A DNA stretch of 12,582 nucleotides from Patescibacteria group bacterium. GTDB lineage: Bacteria; Patescibacteriota; Microgenomatia; UBA10105; UBA927. The DNA lies in the NCBI GenBank assembly GCA_003545435.1, contig DPYI01000006.1, positions 10,905 to 23,486 on the forward strand. Reading direction: 5' to 3'. Below are positions 1-5,876 of this stretch, piece after piece. A program made the position numbers and the translations under genes. Below the pieces are notes generated by a model. It made no database searches. It worked only from the letters and a program-made list of their open reading frames with translations, and was not told where the DNA came from. The first letter of the stretch is position 1. The number at the start of each line of letters is the position of its first letter.

Positions 1-1452
1 CGGTGCTTTTTGGGAATAATTGAGGGTGTGGACGGGCTGGGCGTTGGGAGCGGAAAATAATTCAGAATTCAGAATTTTGAATTCAGAATTAAATGAAGAA
101 TTTAGAATTTGAATATATGGAGTAAATACCTTCAGGAGTTGGTGTTTGGTCAGGGAGAGATACGGATGGCGATCGGGAAGGTAATTGCCGATATAGGTGA
201 TGTGGCGGTTTCCGTAATATTTTTTATCAACCATGTTGGTGTGCGCAACGACAGCTACAAAAGGGAATGAGGAGTCGGCTATATTGAGCCAATACGTTTT
301 TTCCAAGATTGGCTTGTCTGTTTCAAGGATGAGGGTCTGGGCCAACAGATGGGGGATGGCTTTGAGTTTTTGCTCATATAGCTTGGGAAATTGTATGAGT
401 TTTATCGCGGTTGAGGAGGGAGTGGTAATCAATACGTGGTCGAATTTGAAATTTGAAATTTGAAATTTGAAATTTTTTTGATATTTGATATTTGATATTT
501 GATATTTTGTTAAGATTGTCCCTCCTCGTTTTTTAATTGCTTCTGCGAGACGGTCAATAAATGTCTGGAACCCTTCGCGGAAATACCCCAATCTCATCGT
601 CCGCTTGTGGAACCGAGCCCAAAGCCAGGAAGCCGGAACGCCGTTGGCATACGTGCCGAATTTTCCTTCCATTAAAGGTTGCCATAGTATATTCCATGCA
701 CGGGATCCACCGATTATTTTGAAAAACCGCTCCGCGGTGATTTTTTCCAACGGCTGCCAAAACGGATTTATTTTGCAAAATGCAAGAAGCGCAGCAGTCC
801 TGAGCTTGTCGAAGGGGGAAAGGAGGGGGAAGGTGAGGAGGTTCATTGGGGAGTCAAGTTGGTATTGAATACAAGCGGGTTCCTGCCTCGTCGGCAGGCG
901 GGCTGTCGTGCGCCTTTCCCCGTCCGACGTCCTCGCCCCGCGTTCCTCAAAGGTGTTTTCTTTGTCTTCTGACCACATAAATACCTTGCCGAGGTTATAT
1001 AACGATTGTCGTAGCAGGTTGCGGGACTGCGGGCGCTCGACGGGGATCCCCAAACGCACGCCACTCATTTGTTTGAAATCATCTTTTCCGTCTTCCGCCT
1101 TCTGTTTCCTGTCTTCAGTCTTCTGACAGAGCGTTGAGGTGATCGGCCGCAGGATCAGCATGTCTTTTTCCAACCCTAATTCTTTTGCTAAGGAAATAAG
1201 CGCGGAATCATTGGTAAAAAAATGGTGGTAAAACAATTCCAACGACCACGTCCAGTTTGGCATCCCGCCTCGACCCGCTTCGACGCGAGGCGAGCTCGCG
1301 TCCGCTCCTCGACGCGAGGCGGGTTTGAAGCCTCCAGCCAGGCCTCCAAGGGTTTTTTCTTTTTCAAACACTGTTACCTGGTGTCCATATTTGAGCAGTT
1401 CATATGCGGCAGTCAGACCGGTGAGCCCGCCTCCGATGATAGCAATGTTCAT
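1..1452 (-). CDS. FAD-dependent amine oxidase / protoporphyrinogen oxidase-like protein (3' end outside window)
   Basis: Translating the minus strand from the ATG at 1452 gives 484 codons with no stop down to base 1, so the gene is cut by the window edge. It opens with a Rossmann dinucleotide site (MNIAIIGGGLTGLTAAYEL, then VFEKEKTLGGLAGGF). This is the FAD-binding start of the flavin amine oxidase family. The family-typical stretches follow: LELFYHHFFTNDSAL, then RAWNILWQPLMEGKFGTYA with ASWLWARFHKR, and LGYFREGFQTFIDRLAEAI. The substrate is unknown; relatives next to glycan genes are often annotated as NAD(P)/FAD oxidoreductases. Compared with the family it is swollen by repeat-derived segments at about residues 44-63, 108-124, 131-183, 185-191, 213-218, 315-335 and 446-465. 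The start is supported by an extended -10 box 6 nt upstream; there is no Shine-Dalgarno. Family assignment is firm, function is not. Confidence 0.85.
   Translation of the reverse strand, partial: MNIAIIGGGLTGLTAAYELLKYGHQVTVFEKEKTLGGLAGGFKPASRRGADASSPRVEAGRGGMPNWTWSLELFYHHFFTNDSALISLAKELGLEKDMLILRPITSTLCQKTEDRKQKAEDGKDDFKQMSGVRLGIPVERPQSRNLLRQSLYNLGKVFMWSEDKENTFEERGARTSDGERRTTARLPTRQEPACIQYQLDSPMNLLTFPLLSPFDKLRTAALLAFCKINPFWQPLEKITAERFFKIIGGSRAWNILWQPLMEGKFGTYANGVPASWLWARFHKRTMRLGYFREGFQTFIDRLAEAIKKRGGTILTKYQISNIKYQKNFKFQISNFKFDHVLITTPSSTAIKLIQFPKLYEQKLKAIPHLLAQTLILETDKPILEKTYWLNIADSSFPFVAVVAHTNMVDKKYYGNRHITYIGNYLPDRHPYLSLTKHQLLKVFTPYIQILNSSFNSEFKILNSELFSAPNAQPVHTLNYSQKAP
59..113. repeat. Degenerate AATTCAG-type heptamer repeat in the oxidoreductase gene
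   Basis: Two perfect AATTCAG units at 59-72 are followed by GAATTC-, GAATTTAG- and GAATTTG-like variants up to about 113. In the protein this is an Asn/Ser/Phe/Ile-rich stretch (ILNSSFNSEFKILNSEL). The same heptamer occurs in four perfect copies at 7898-7925 in the DUF2298 gene. Confidence 0.75.
448..507. repeat. Two adjacent four-copy heptanucleotide repeats inside the oxidoreductase gene
   Basis: GAAATTT is repeated exactly four times (448-475), followed after four T by GATATTT exactly four times (480-507). Both lie in the open frame of the FAD oxidoreductase, where they encode a Lys/Phe/Gln/Ile/Ser/Asn-rich segment (about residues 315-335) with no family counterpart. Seven is not a multiple of three, so the protein repeat has a period of three units. 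Confidence 0.9.
799..815 (-). repeat. CCTTCGACAAGCTCAGG dispersed repeat, copy in the oxidoreductase gene
   Basis: The minus strand carries CCTTCGACAAGCTCAGG, read here as part of PFDKLRT. A copy differing at two bases lies in rho at 9807-9823 and is read in another frame. From memory, closely similar 17-mers are dispersed through several unrelated bacterial genomes. Confidence 0.7.
882..898. repeat. Short hairpin repeat beside the MITE-like element
   Basis: CCTGCC (882-887) pairs with GGCAGG (893-898) across a 5-nt loop. It lies 7 nt outside the end of the 158-bp element and inside the oxidoreductase reading frame. It may be an independent GC-rich repeat. Confidence 0.45.
905..1062. mobile_element. 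MITE-like 158-bp palindromic element, copy 1, inside the oxidoreductase gene
   Basis: This segment matches 3945-4102 in the 637-residue membrane protein gene. Both copies have CGTCCGACGTCCTCG near the left end and GCGGGACTGC near the right end, exactly 100 nt apart (921 to 1021; 3961 to 4061). The inner GACCACA block is shared within one base of the same offset. The outer ends form an inverted repeat (7 of 9 here, 9 of 9 in copy 2), and the subterminal CCCGTC...CCCGC blocks are also inverted. It encodes no protein of its own. It is read as residues about 131-183 of the host gene (GIPVERPQSRN...RGARTSDGERR), in a different frame from copy 2. No clear target-site duplication was found. Confidence 0.75.
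1083..1130. repeat. Purine-biased GAAGAC/CAGAAG-type degenerate repeat
   Basis: On the minus strand this stretch is a run of related CAGAAGAC, GAAGACAG, AACAGAAG and GCGGAAGAC units. It is translated as a charged segment (QKTEDRKQKAEDGKDDF) absent from the usual oxidoreductase fold. It lies 21 bp from the MITE-like element, so this loop has taken at least two different inserts. Confidence 0.6.
1264..1323. repeat. GC-rich nested inverted repeat with CCCGCCTCG / CGAGGCGGG arms
   Basis: The outer arms CCCGCCTCG (1264-1272) and CGAGGCGGG (1315-1323) are perfect inverse complements. Inside lies a second pair, GACGCGAG (1282-1289) and CTCGCGTC (1295-1302). The outer arms are identical to those at 5991-6018 in the DUF2298 gene. 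The insert is residues about 44-63 of the oxidoreductase, just after the FAD-binding GGLAGGF stretch, where family members usually have only a few residues. Confidence 0.75.
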
Positions 1453-1696
1453 ACCCGGATTGTATCACGCGGTTGTTTTGTGTTTGAATAGCGATATTTT
1501 ATGCGTAATGTCAACGATGCACGTGCATTGGAGTTAATTACGTATTAGCAGAAAAACAGATACTTAATTCTTCGGCGAGGCAGGATACCAGCCGGTATCC
1601 GGCGAGGCAAGCCCGCCGCCGCCCGCTTCGATTCGCGAAGTGAAGCAAGATGACAGCGATGTTCATAAATATATAGCAACAAATAAATAAAAGATA
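1453..1696. other. Intergenic spacer with GC-rich repeat and hairpin
   Basis: No gene is visible in these 244 bp. The spacer holds the oxidoreductase promoter at its left end, a perfect 12-nt palindrome ATGCACGTGCAT at 1517-1528, and a GC-rich block at about 1570-1650. That block contains a hairpin (GGATACC 1583-1589, GGTATCC 1594-1600) and a second small one (CTTCG...CGAAG). It looks like the same class of dispersed repeats found inside the neighbouring genes. No T-run follows either hairpin on the minus strand, so I do not call a terminator. Confidence 0.5.
1459..1467 (-). promoter_or_regulatory. Extended -10 box for a leaderless oxidoreductase mRNA
   Basis: On the minus strand the sequence reads TGATACAAT, an extended -10 (TGn plus TACAAT, 5 of 6 matches to TATAAT). 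Only 6 nt separate it from the ATG at 1452, so transcription would start at or next to the start codon. I see no good -35. The same nine bases precede the 637-residue membrane protein gene. Confidence 0.55.
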
Positions 1697-3421
1697 TTAT
1701 TGATTAATAAATACGGCATGATTGTGTAATGTAAATGGATCGTATAACCGGGCAGCATTCGGATACCGTTTTTTAACGGCTGACAGTGTTTCATTGTTAG
1801 GATACTGCACAATAATAAGTTGAGGTTCGGGCATATCCATAACCTCAATAGTGCGATCAGTGATATAGCGTATTGTACCGTTTGTACGGAAAAATAGCTC
1901 TTTTCCAAGATGATATTGAGGAAATGCGATAATCTGTACGCTATCGCCGGGATGTGTGTAGGCCTTCACATACCATGCTATTGAAAGACTTTCCATATTT
2001 CGCAATGTTTTATCATTCTCTACCATTATACCCGCCCTATATGTATTTACAAAAATATATGCTATGAGTAAAAGTATGCTTATGGCATATCCGACTGTCC
2101 GCAATGTGGAATATTTACTCCAAAGGATATACATGGTTCCCATACCGCATCCGATACAGATACCGACAAACGGAAAATCTATGCTTAATCGATGAAACGG
2201 GGTAGGGTTTTGCGTCAGTACCGTGCTGGTTATAAAAAGGAGCACCATGCTGGTTACCAGTACGAATGCATTGAATTTTTTCCTAACGATGAGAATCATA
2301 AAATATACCACTCCGCTGCACAAAAGAATGACTGAAAACGGATCAAGGAGAGCCATGGATCCGAAAAAATATTCGCCGACGCCGGATTTATTGTCCCGGA
2401 GAAACGAGGAGAGTATGGTGAGAATTCTTGTCGGGAGCAATGTAGTGATGTTTTGTATCGTCACTTTATTTTGGGATTCTATCCAGGTGCCGGTAAATAC
2501 GTTTATTTGATTAATCCGTTGAAGAAAGAAATTGTTATACCGTACTGCATAGATAATCCATGGTGTTACTGCAAATAGTGCGATTATGGAAGCAATTGCG
2601 TACGCTATGAGGAGTTTTTTTTTCGGTTTCAGGAGCATCCTGATTACTCCCATCATTATGAGAAGCGGAGCGATAATATAGGCTGCGGTATACCCTAAAT
2701 AACAGCATGCGGCGGATATCCCCAGTACAAATACGTCTAGGGGGCGTTGCTCATCCGAGATCTTCATGAAGCTGTAGATACTGAGCATAAAAAAGAATAT
2801 GCCTGCATGAAAGTGTAATCCCAAACTTCCGATGTATTGCTGCGGGGCAATGAAGATAAAAGCATTTGCAGCAAAGAATGCCAGAACTTTCCTTTTTGTG
2901 ATATGACGGGTCATCAGATAGACGATACATACCGTGCCCACCGTATACGGCCACGTAGACATCCGTACACCCATGACCGTCGGAAATACGCGTATAAACG
3001 GATACTGCAGGATATGGAAAAGAATCGGGAATTGGCATACCCACTCGTCAATATTCGGAAATACGCCAAACCAGTTTATTTTTTGGAATATCGGGAGCGT
3101 ATAGGAGGTGGTAGCGGTAATGAATTCATCATAATGGAAATGGGTGGGTTGAATGCCGAACCACCAAAGGCTGACGAGCGTTTCAATTCCCAATAAAAGG
3201 AGAATAATTTTTTCTTTTTTTGTAACACATGAAACATGATGAGATGCGGGTTGTTTATGCAGTAAGCCACGCGTAATGAAAAAAAATGAACCCAGTAATA
3301 CTATCCATGCACCGAGCGTCCGGAGACTGACGGATTGCTGATATACATCAACGGATACCGCAGCCAGGCAACATACGGCAAGTATGACAGAGAGTACGGT
3401 TTTTATTCTGTTTTTTTGCAT
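1697..3421 (-). CDS. PMT/ArnT-type GT-C glycosyltransferase, polytopic membrane protein
   Basis: This 574-residue protein has about a dozen hydrophobic segments. It has the GT-C layout: an N-terminal helix, a first long outer loop carrying an acidic pair (FHYDEF, D98/E99), many helices (for example MLSIYSFMKI, YTAAYIIAPLLIMMG), and a C-terminal soluble stretch of about 100 residues. GT-C enzymes move a sugar from a polyprenyl-phosphate donor to an acceptor on the outer face of the membrane, with the acidic pair in the first loop as catalytic centre. Donor and acceptor cannot be read from the sequence. The start at 3421 lies 18 nt inside the end of the upstream gene, so the two are probably co-transcribed and translationally coupled. 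Unlike its neighbours it carries no obvious repeat-derived insert. Confidence 0.75.
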   Translation of the reverse strand: MQKNRIKTVLSVILAVCCLAAVSVDVYQQSVSLRTLGAWIVLLGSFFFITRGLLHKQPASHHVSCVTKKEKIILLLLGIETLVSLWWFGIQPTHFHYDEFITATTSYTLPIFQKINWFGVFPNIDEWVCQFPILFHILQYPFIRVFPTVMGVRMSTWPYTVGTVCIVYLMTRHITKRKVLAFFAANAFIFIAPQQYIGSLGLHFHAGIFFFMLSIYSFMKISDEQRPLDVFVLGISAACCYLGYTAAYIIAPLLIMMGVIRMLLKPKKKLLIAYAIASIIALFAVTPWIIYAVRYNNFFLQRINQINVFTGTWIESQNKVTIQNITTLLPTRILTILSSFLRDNKSGVGEYFFGSMALLDPFSVILLCSGVVYFMILIVRKKFNAFVLVTSMVLLFITSTVLTQNPTPFHRLSIDFPFVGICIGCGMGTMYILWSKYSTLRTVGYAISILLLIAYIFVNTYRAGIMVENDKTLRNMESLSIAWYVKAYTHPGDSVQIIAFPQYHLGKELFFRTNGTIRYITDRTIEVMDMPEPQLIIVQYPNNETLSAVKKRYPNAARLYDPFTLHNHAVFINQ

Positions 3422-5316
3422 ACGGAAGAAGTTGAGAAAATCAGGTACGTATGACCCGCATTTTCGTATTGCGGGGTGGCGAGAGAGCGGAAATACAAAG
3501 GATCAATAGTCGGCATATCCGGATTATCAGACACCGCCTCAACCGTGATATAGGAGATGCGGTATTTTTTCAGGAGCGGACAAAAGACGTTCGGATTTTT
3601 GCTTTCATACATTTTTTTCATAATCAGTATCCTGTTTTCCTTGTAGCCTGCTGACCATGGGAAATACGGCCAGCCGAGGAATATGCTCCGTCCGGCGATG
3701 GACGCGGGATCATAGAGATAGCGGGTATTGAGGAATACCGCGTCGTTGGGAGTATTTTGGGCAATCCACAAAGCGATTTCATTTCGCGGGATATCCACAA
3801 TCGGGATCTTCCGGTCATTGAACACGGGAAAAAAGTCGATGATGCCCGAGAGGGTGAGGGAGAAGATGATGGTTATCGCCATGCATTGTAGAAAATATCG
3901 CACGGGGTGATAAAATTTTCTTGCTCCGCTGCTCGCACGTTTATGTCGCGCGTCTTCCCCCGTCCGACGTCCTCGTCCCGCATAGCCAAAAATAGATTTC
4001 ATCAGTCTTTCGACCACATTACTATCTGTATTATTTTTATCCGTGACATCGTTGCACACTGCGGGACTGCAGGCGCTCGACGGGGGTCCCCCTACGCGCG
4101 ACTGTTCCATTTTTGGTACCACCGTCCATAATCGCATAATGACATATGCCGATAGCATATTTCCGAAAATCATGAAGAAGTTGAAAAATTTGTGATTAGC
4201 GGCAATTTCAACGGAAAATTTGAAAAGGTTCGCGGCCACAAAGAGGATGAAGACCGGGAATACGATTTTTTTTACTTTCAACGGCGCTATCAGGAAGCCG
4301 ATGGGGATGAGAATCAGGTGGACTCCTAGGTTGTGGAACCAGTACGTCAGAAATGAGAGGGGGGTTAGGTTGCCGTGGATGAGGTAGCCCGGGTACCAGG
4401 CAACAGAGGACGCATCTTTTGTATAGGAAAAAAGCTGGAGAATGATGGGAGCTTCCGCAAGAAGTCCGGTGAGCAGTAAAAAAATCCGGAGGTTGGCAAA
4501 TACCAAAAAATACCATATCATAAAAATTCCAAGAATAAGAAGCATGGGTTGGTGAAAGTACGGCAGGATGGAAAGTAAGGGAACCGAGATGAAAAGATAT
4601 GGCAGTTGGTGCTTCAACGGTTTTTTTTCCAGATAGAGAAGAAGCGCGATGAATCCCAGGCCCAAGCCAAATCCTGCAGACAGATGCCGTTGATTGGTGT
4701 AGATATTGAGGTTCCAGAATGCAGATACGAGTCCACCGTCCCATGGGCCGAAGGAAGGGAACGTTTTGTTGAACACAATATCAAGCGGTGTGAAATCGGA
4801 AATCGGATGTTTATGGAAAAACGGGAGGAACGAGAGAGTGCCGTTGAAAAGGAAAAAGAGAATGCTTAACAGCCCTATAGCATAATCGCGAAATCGCGAA
4901 ATCGTTCTATTGTTGAATAGCACCACAGCAACATAAAAAATACACATAAGAAGAGAAGCAAAACCAATAATGGAAGGAATGTTGAGCGCCCAGTCAATGC
5001 GTATTCCCATTTTTTCCACAAGCCCCACGATCATATAAAAAATGAAATGGTATCGGATGGGTTCGCCCGGGAAAATCGGATATTCGGGAAGTTTGAAATG
5101 GATGATACGGTCAAAATTTCCGCCCATGGAAAATGAGCGGATGAGGGGGATGTGCGCGCCGAAATCACTCCAGCATTTGGCGGCAATTTCTATGGATTGG
5201 GAGTTTTGATCGTAGGAGAAGGTATGGAACATGAGCCATGAAGAGAACGAGAGTGCAAAAAGAACGAGTAGTGCGAAAGCAATTATGCTATAGAGAGAAA
5301 GTTTTTGTTTCTTCAT
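3403..5316 (-). CDS. Large GT-C-like polytopic membrane protein
   Basis: This 637-residue protein starts with a signal-anchor helix (residues about 8-30). An outer loop follows with WSDFGAHIPLIRSF (D51, H55) and a PGEPIRYHF block (83-91), then about ten more helices. The C-terminal soluble region has GRSIFLGWPYFPWSAGY and LLKKYRISYITVEAV. This layout recalls the DUF2298 protein across the spacer (acidic/His first loop, GxxIxYxxF, LGW block). A membrane glycosyltransferase or glycan-assembly role is likely but unproven. Residues about 405-458, between two helices, come from the 158-bp MITE-like element, which makes the protein longer than it needs to be. An octamer-type repeat at 4885-4903 is also read through. 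The last 19 bases overlap the next gene. An extended -10 box lies 11 nt before the ATG. Confidence 0.7.
   Translation of the reverse strand: MKKQKLSLYSIIAFALLVLFALSFSSWLMFHTFSYDQNSQSIEIAAKCWSDFGAHIPLIRSFSMGGNFDRIIHFKLPEYPIFPGEPIRYHFIFYMIVGLVEKMGIRIDWALNIPSIIGFASLLMCIFYVAVVLFNNRTISRFRDYAIGLLSILFFLFNGTLSFLPFFHKHPISDFTPLDIVFNKTFPSFGPWDGGLVSAFWNLNIYTNQRHLSAGFGLGLGFIALLLYLEKKPLKHQLPYLFISVPLLSILPYFHQPMLLILGIFMIWYFLVFANLRIFLLLTGLLAEAPIILQLFSYTKDASSVAWYPGYLIHGNLTPLSFLTYWFHNLGVHLILIPIGFLIAPLKVKKIVFPVFILFVAANLFKFSVEIAANHKFFNFFMIFGNMLSAYVIMRLWTVVPKMEQSRVGGPPSSACSPAVCNDVTDKNNTDSNVVERLMKSIFGYAGRGRRTGEDARHKRASSGARKFYHPVRYFLQCMAITIIFSLTLSGIIDFFPVFNDRKIPIVDIPRNEIALWIAQNTPNDAVFLNTRYLYDPASIAGRSIFLGWPYFPWSAGYKENRILIMKKMYESKNPNVFCPLLKKYRISYITVEAVSDNPDMPTIDPLYFRSLATPQYENAGHTYLIFSTSSVCKKTE
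3945..4102. mobile_element. MITE-like 158-bp palindromic element, copy 2, inside the 637-residue membrane protein gene
   Basis: The ends are perfect 9-bp inverted repeats: GTCGCGCGT (3945-3953) and ACGCGCGAC (4094-4102). Inside are inverted subterminal blocks around 3961-3980 and 4061-4085. It aligns with 905-1062 over its whole length with no net length difference; ends and a central GACCACA block are best conserved. Here it is read as GPPSSACSPAVCND...YAGRGRRTGEDAR. Copy 1 gives the same protein pattern only in a frame not used by its host gene. The similarity is therefore at DNA level, not a shared protein domain. Confidence 0.78.
4885..4904. repeat. Octamer-type repeat (GCGAAATC) in the membrane protein gene
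   Basis: GCGAAATC occurs twice in tandem with partial flanking units, giving overlapping CGCG-AAAT-CGCG dyads. It is translated as part of TISRFRDYAIG between two membrane helices. It may belong to the same class of tolerated inserts, but it is short. Confidence 0.4.
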
Positions 5317-5327
5317 AGAACGAATTT

Positions 5328-5336
5328 ATTGTATCA
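5328..5336 (-). promoter_or_regulatory. Extended -10 box for the membrane-protein operon
   Basis: The minus strand reads TGATACAAT, identical to the element before the oxidoreductase gene, 11 nt before the ATG at 5316. A start point about 7 nt downstream leaves a leader of a few nucleotides. No Shine-Dalgarno is present. Confidence 0.55.
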
Positions 5337-5366
5337 GATCAATGTATGTCTGATGAGAGATCAGAT
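5333..5366. promoter_or_regulatory. Possible operator: three ATCAGA sites over the divergent promoter region
   Basis: ATCAGAT occurs at 5333-5339 and 5360-5366, with the inverted TCTGAT at 5349-5354. The last two form a 6-bp dyad with a 5-nt spacer. The first copy overlaps the -10 box of the 637-residue gene. A repressor site here would be well placed, but the motif is short and could be chance. Confidence 0.25.
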
Positions 5367-5465
5367 GTGTTTGAAAGCAGACGTGATGTGATAATTTTGA
5401 TTTGTATTATCGCAATGGGCTGAACTATTGATTTTTCCGCTCAAATAATATAGGATACTGGCTAT

Positions 5466-5792
5466 ATGAGTAACGGAGAGCTTCCGAAGGAAGTACCACT
5501 TGAGGCCATTCAGAAGTATGTTCAAGAATTGCAGCCTGGAGGATTGATGTTTGGTAATGATCCGGAGGGAGAAAGACGAGCTGTCCAACGGGTAGCGGCA
5601 GTGGTAAATAATCCAACTTTTCAGGACGGATTTCGGGCTTTCTCCGCATCATTTTAACAAAACACACCACCGGAAGAATTTTTACCAAAATTACGTGCGA
5701 TCAATCATATCGCTGAAGATTTGGGTGCGGATGCTGTGGAAGCCCTTACTGCTTTTTTTATAGCTACACAACTTTCTCTTCAAACAGAGTAA
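5466..5792 (+). pseudogene. Small hypothetical gene interrupted by one in-frame TAA
   Basis: The frame starts ATG at 5466 and encodes 63 residues (MSNGELPKEVPLEAIQKY...) before TAA at 5655-5657. The same frame then stays open for 44 more codons (QNTPPEEFLPKLRAINHIAEDLG...) to TAA at 5790-5792. Both halves look like normal helical, charged protein, so the simplest reading is a gene of about 108 codons carrying one nonsense change or a sequencing error. A real 63-residue product is the alternative. A candidate promoter lies directly upstream. I do not recognise the family. No other gene here shows in-frame stops, so recoding is unlikely. Confidence 0.5.
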
Positions 5793-5861
5793 CACGCCGA
5801 GTTATTTATTGGTTCTTCAATTTTTCATTACGTACATCTTATGGAAAAAACGCAGGGATGT

Positions 5862-5867
5862 TAGAAT
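5862..5867 (+). promoter_or_regulatory. -10 box for a leaderless DUF2298 mRNA
   Basis: TAGAAT (5 of 6 matches to TATAAT) is preceded by TGT, making an extended -10. It ends 9 nt before the ATG at 5877, so the message would start about at the ATG. The ten bases CTCATATATG at this start recur exactly at the rho start. Confidence 0.5.
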
Positions 5868-5876
5868 AGCTCATAT

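Larger units (their letters stand above)
5317..5465. other. Divergent intergenic region
   Basis: This 149-bp region separates the leftward membrane-protein operon from the rightward small reading frame. It contains the leftward TGATACAAT box. Facing right is a candidate promoter, TTGATT (5428-5433), 17 bp, TAGGAT (5451-5456), which ends 9 nt before the ATG at 5466. Nothing else is recognisable apart from the ATCAGA cluster. Confidence 0.45.

Noticed and set aside
448..507. Heptamer arrays as a CRISPR array
   Set aside because: Units are 7 nt with no spacers; they are plain tandem repeats in a coding frame.
843..1064. Minus-strand open frame with a PSSARSPATC...AGRGRRTG pattern
   Set aside because: It is the 158-bp element read in the frame not used by the oxidoreductase gene; the larger frame is intact across it.
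4208..4744. 178-codon open frame in another frame of the 637-residue gene
   Set aside because: Pro/His/Ser-rich translation without family features, fully inside a convincing membrane protein.
5655..5657. In-frame TAA as evidence of stop-codon recoding
   Set aside because: Known CPR recoding concerns UGA, and none of the other long genes here contains an in-frame stop.
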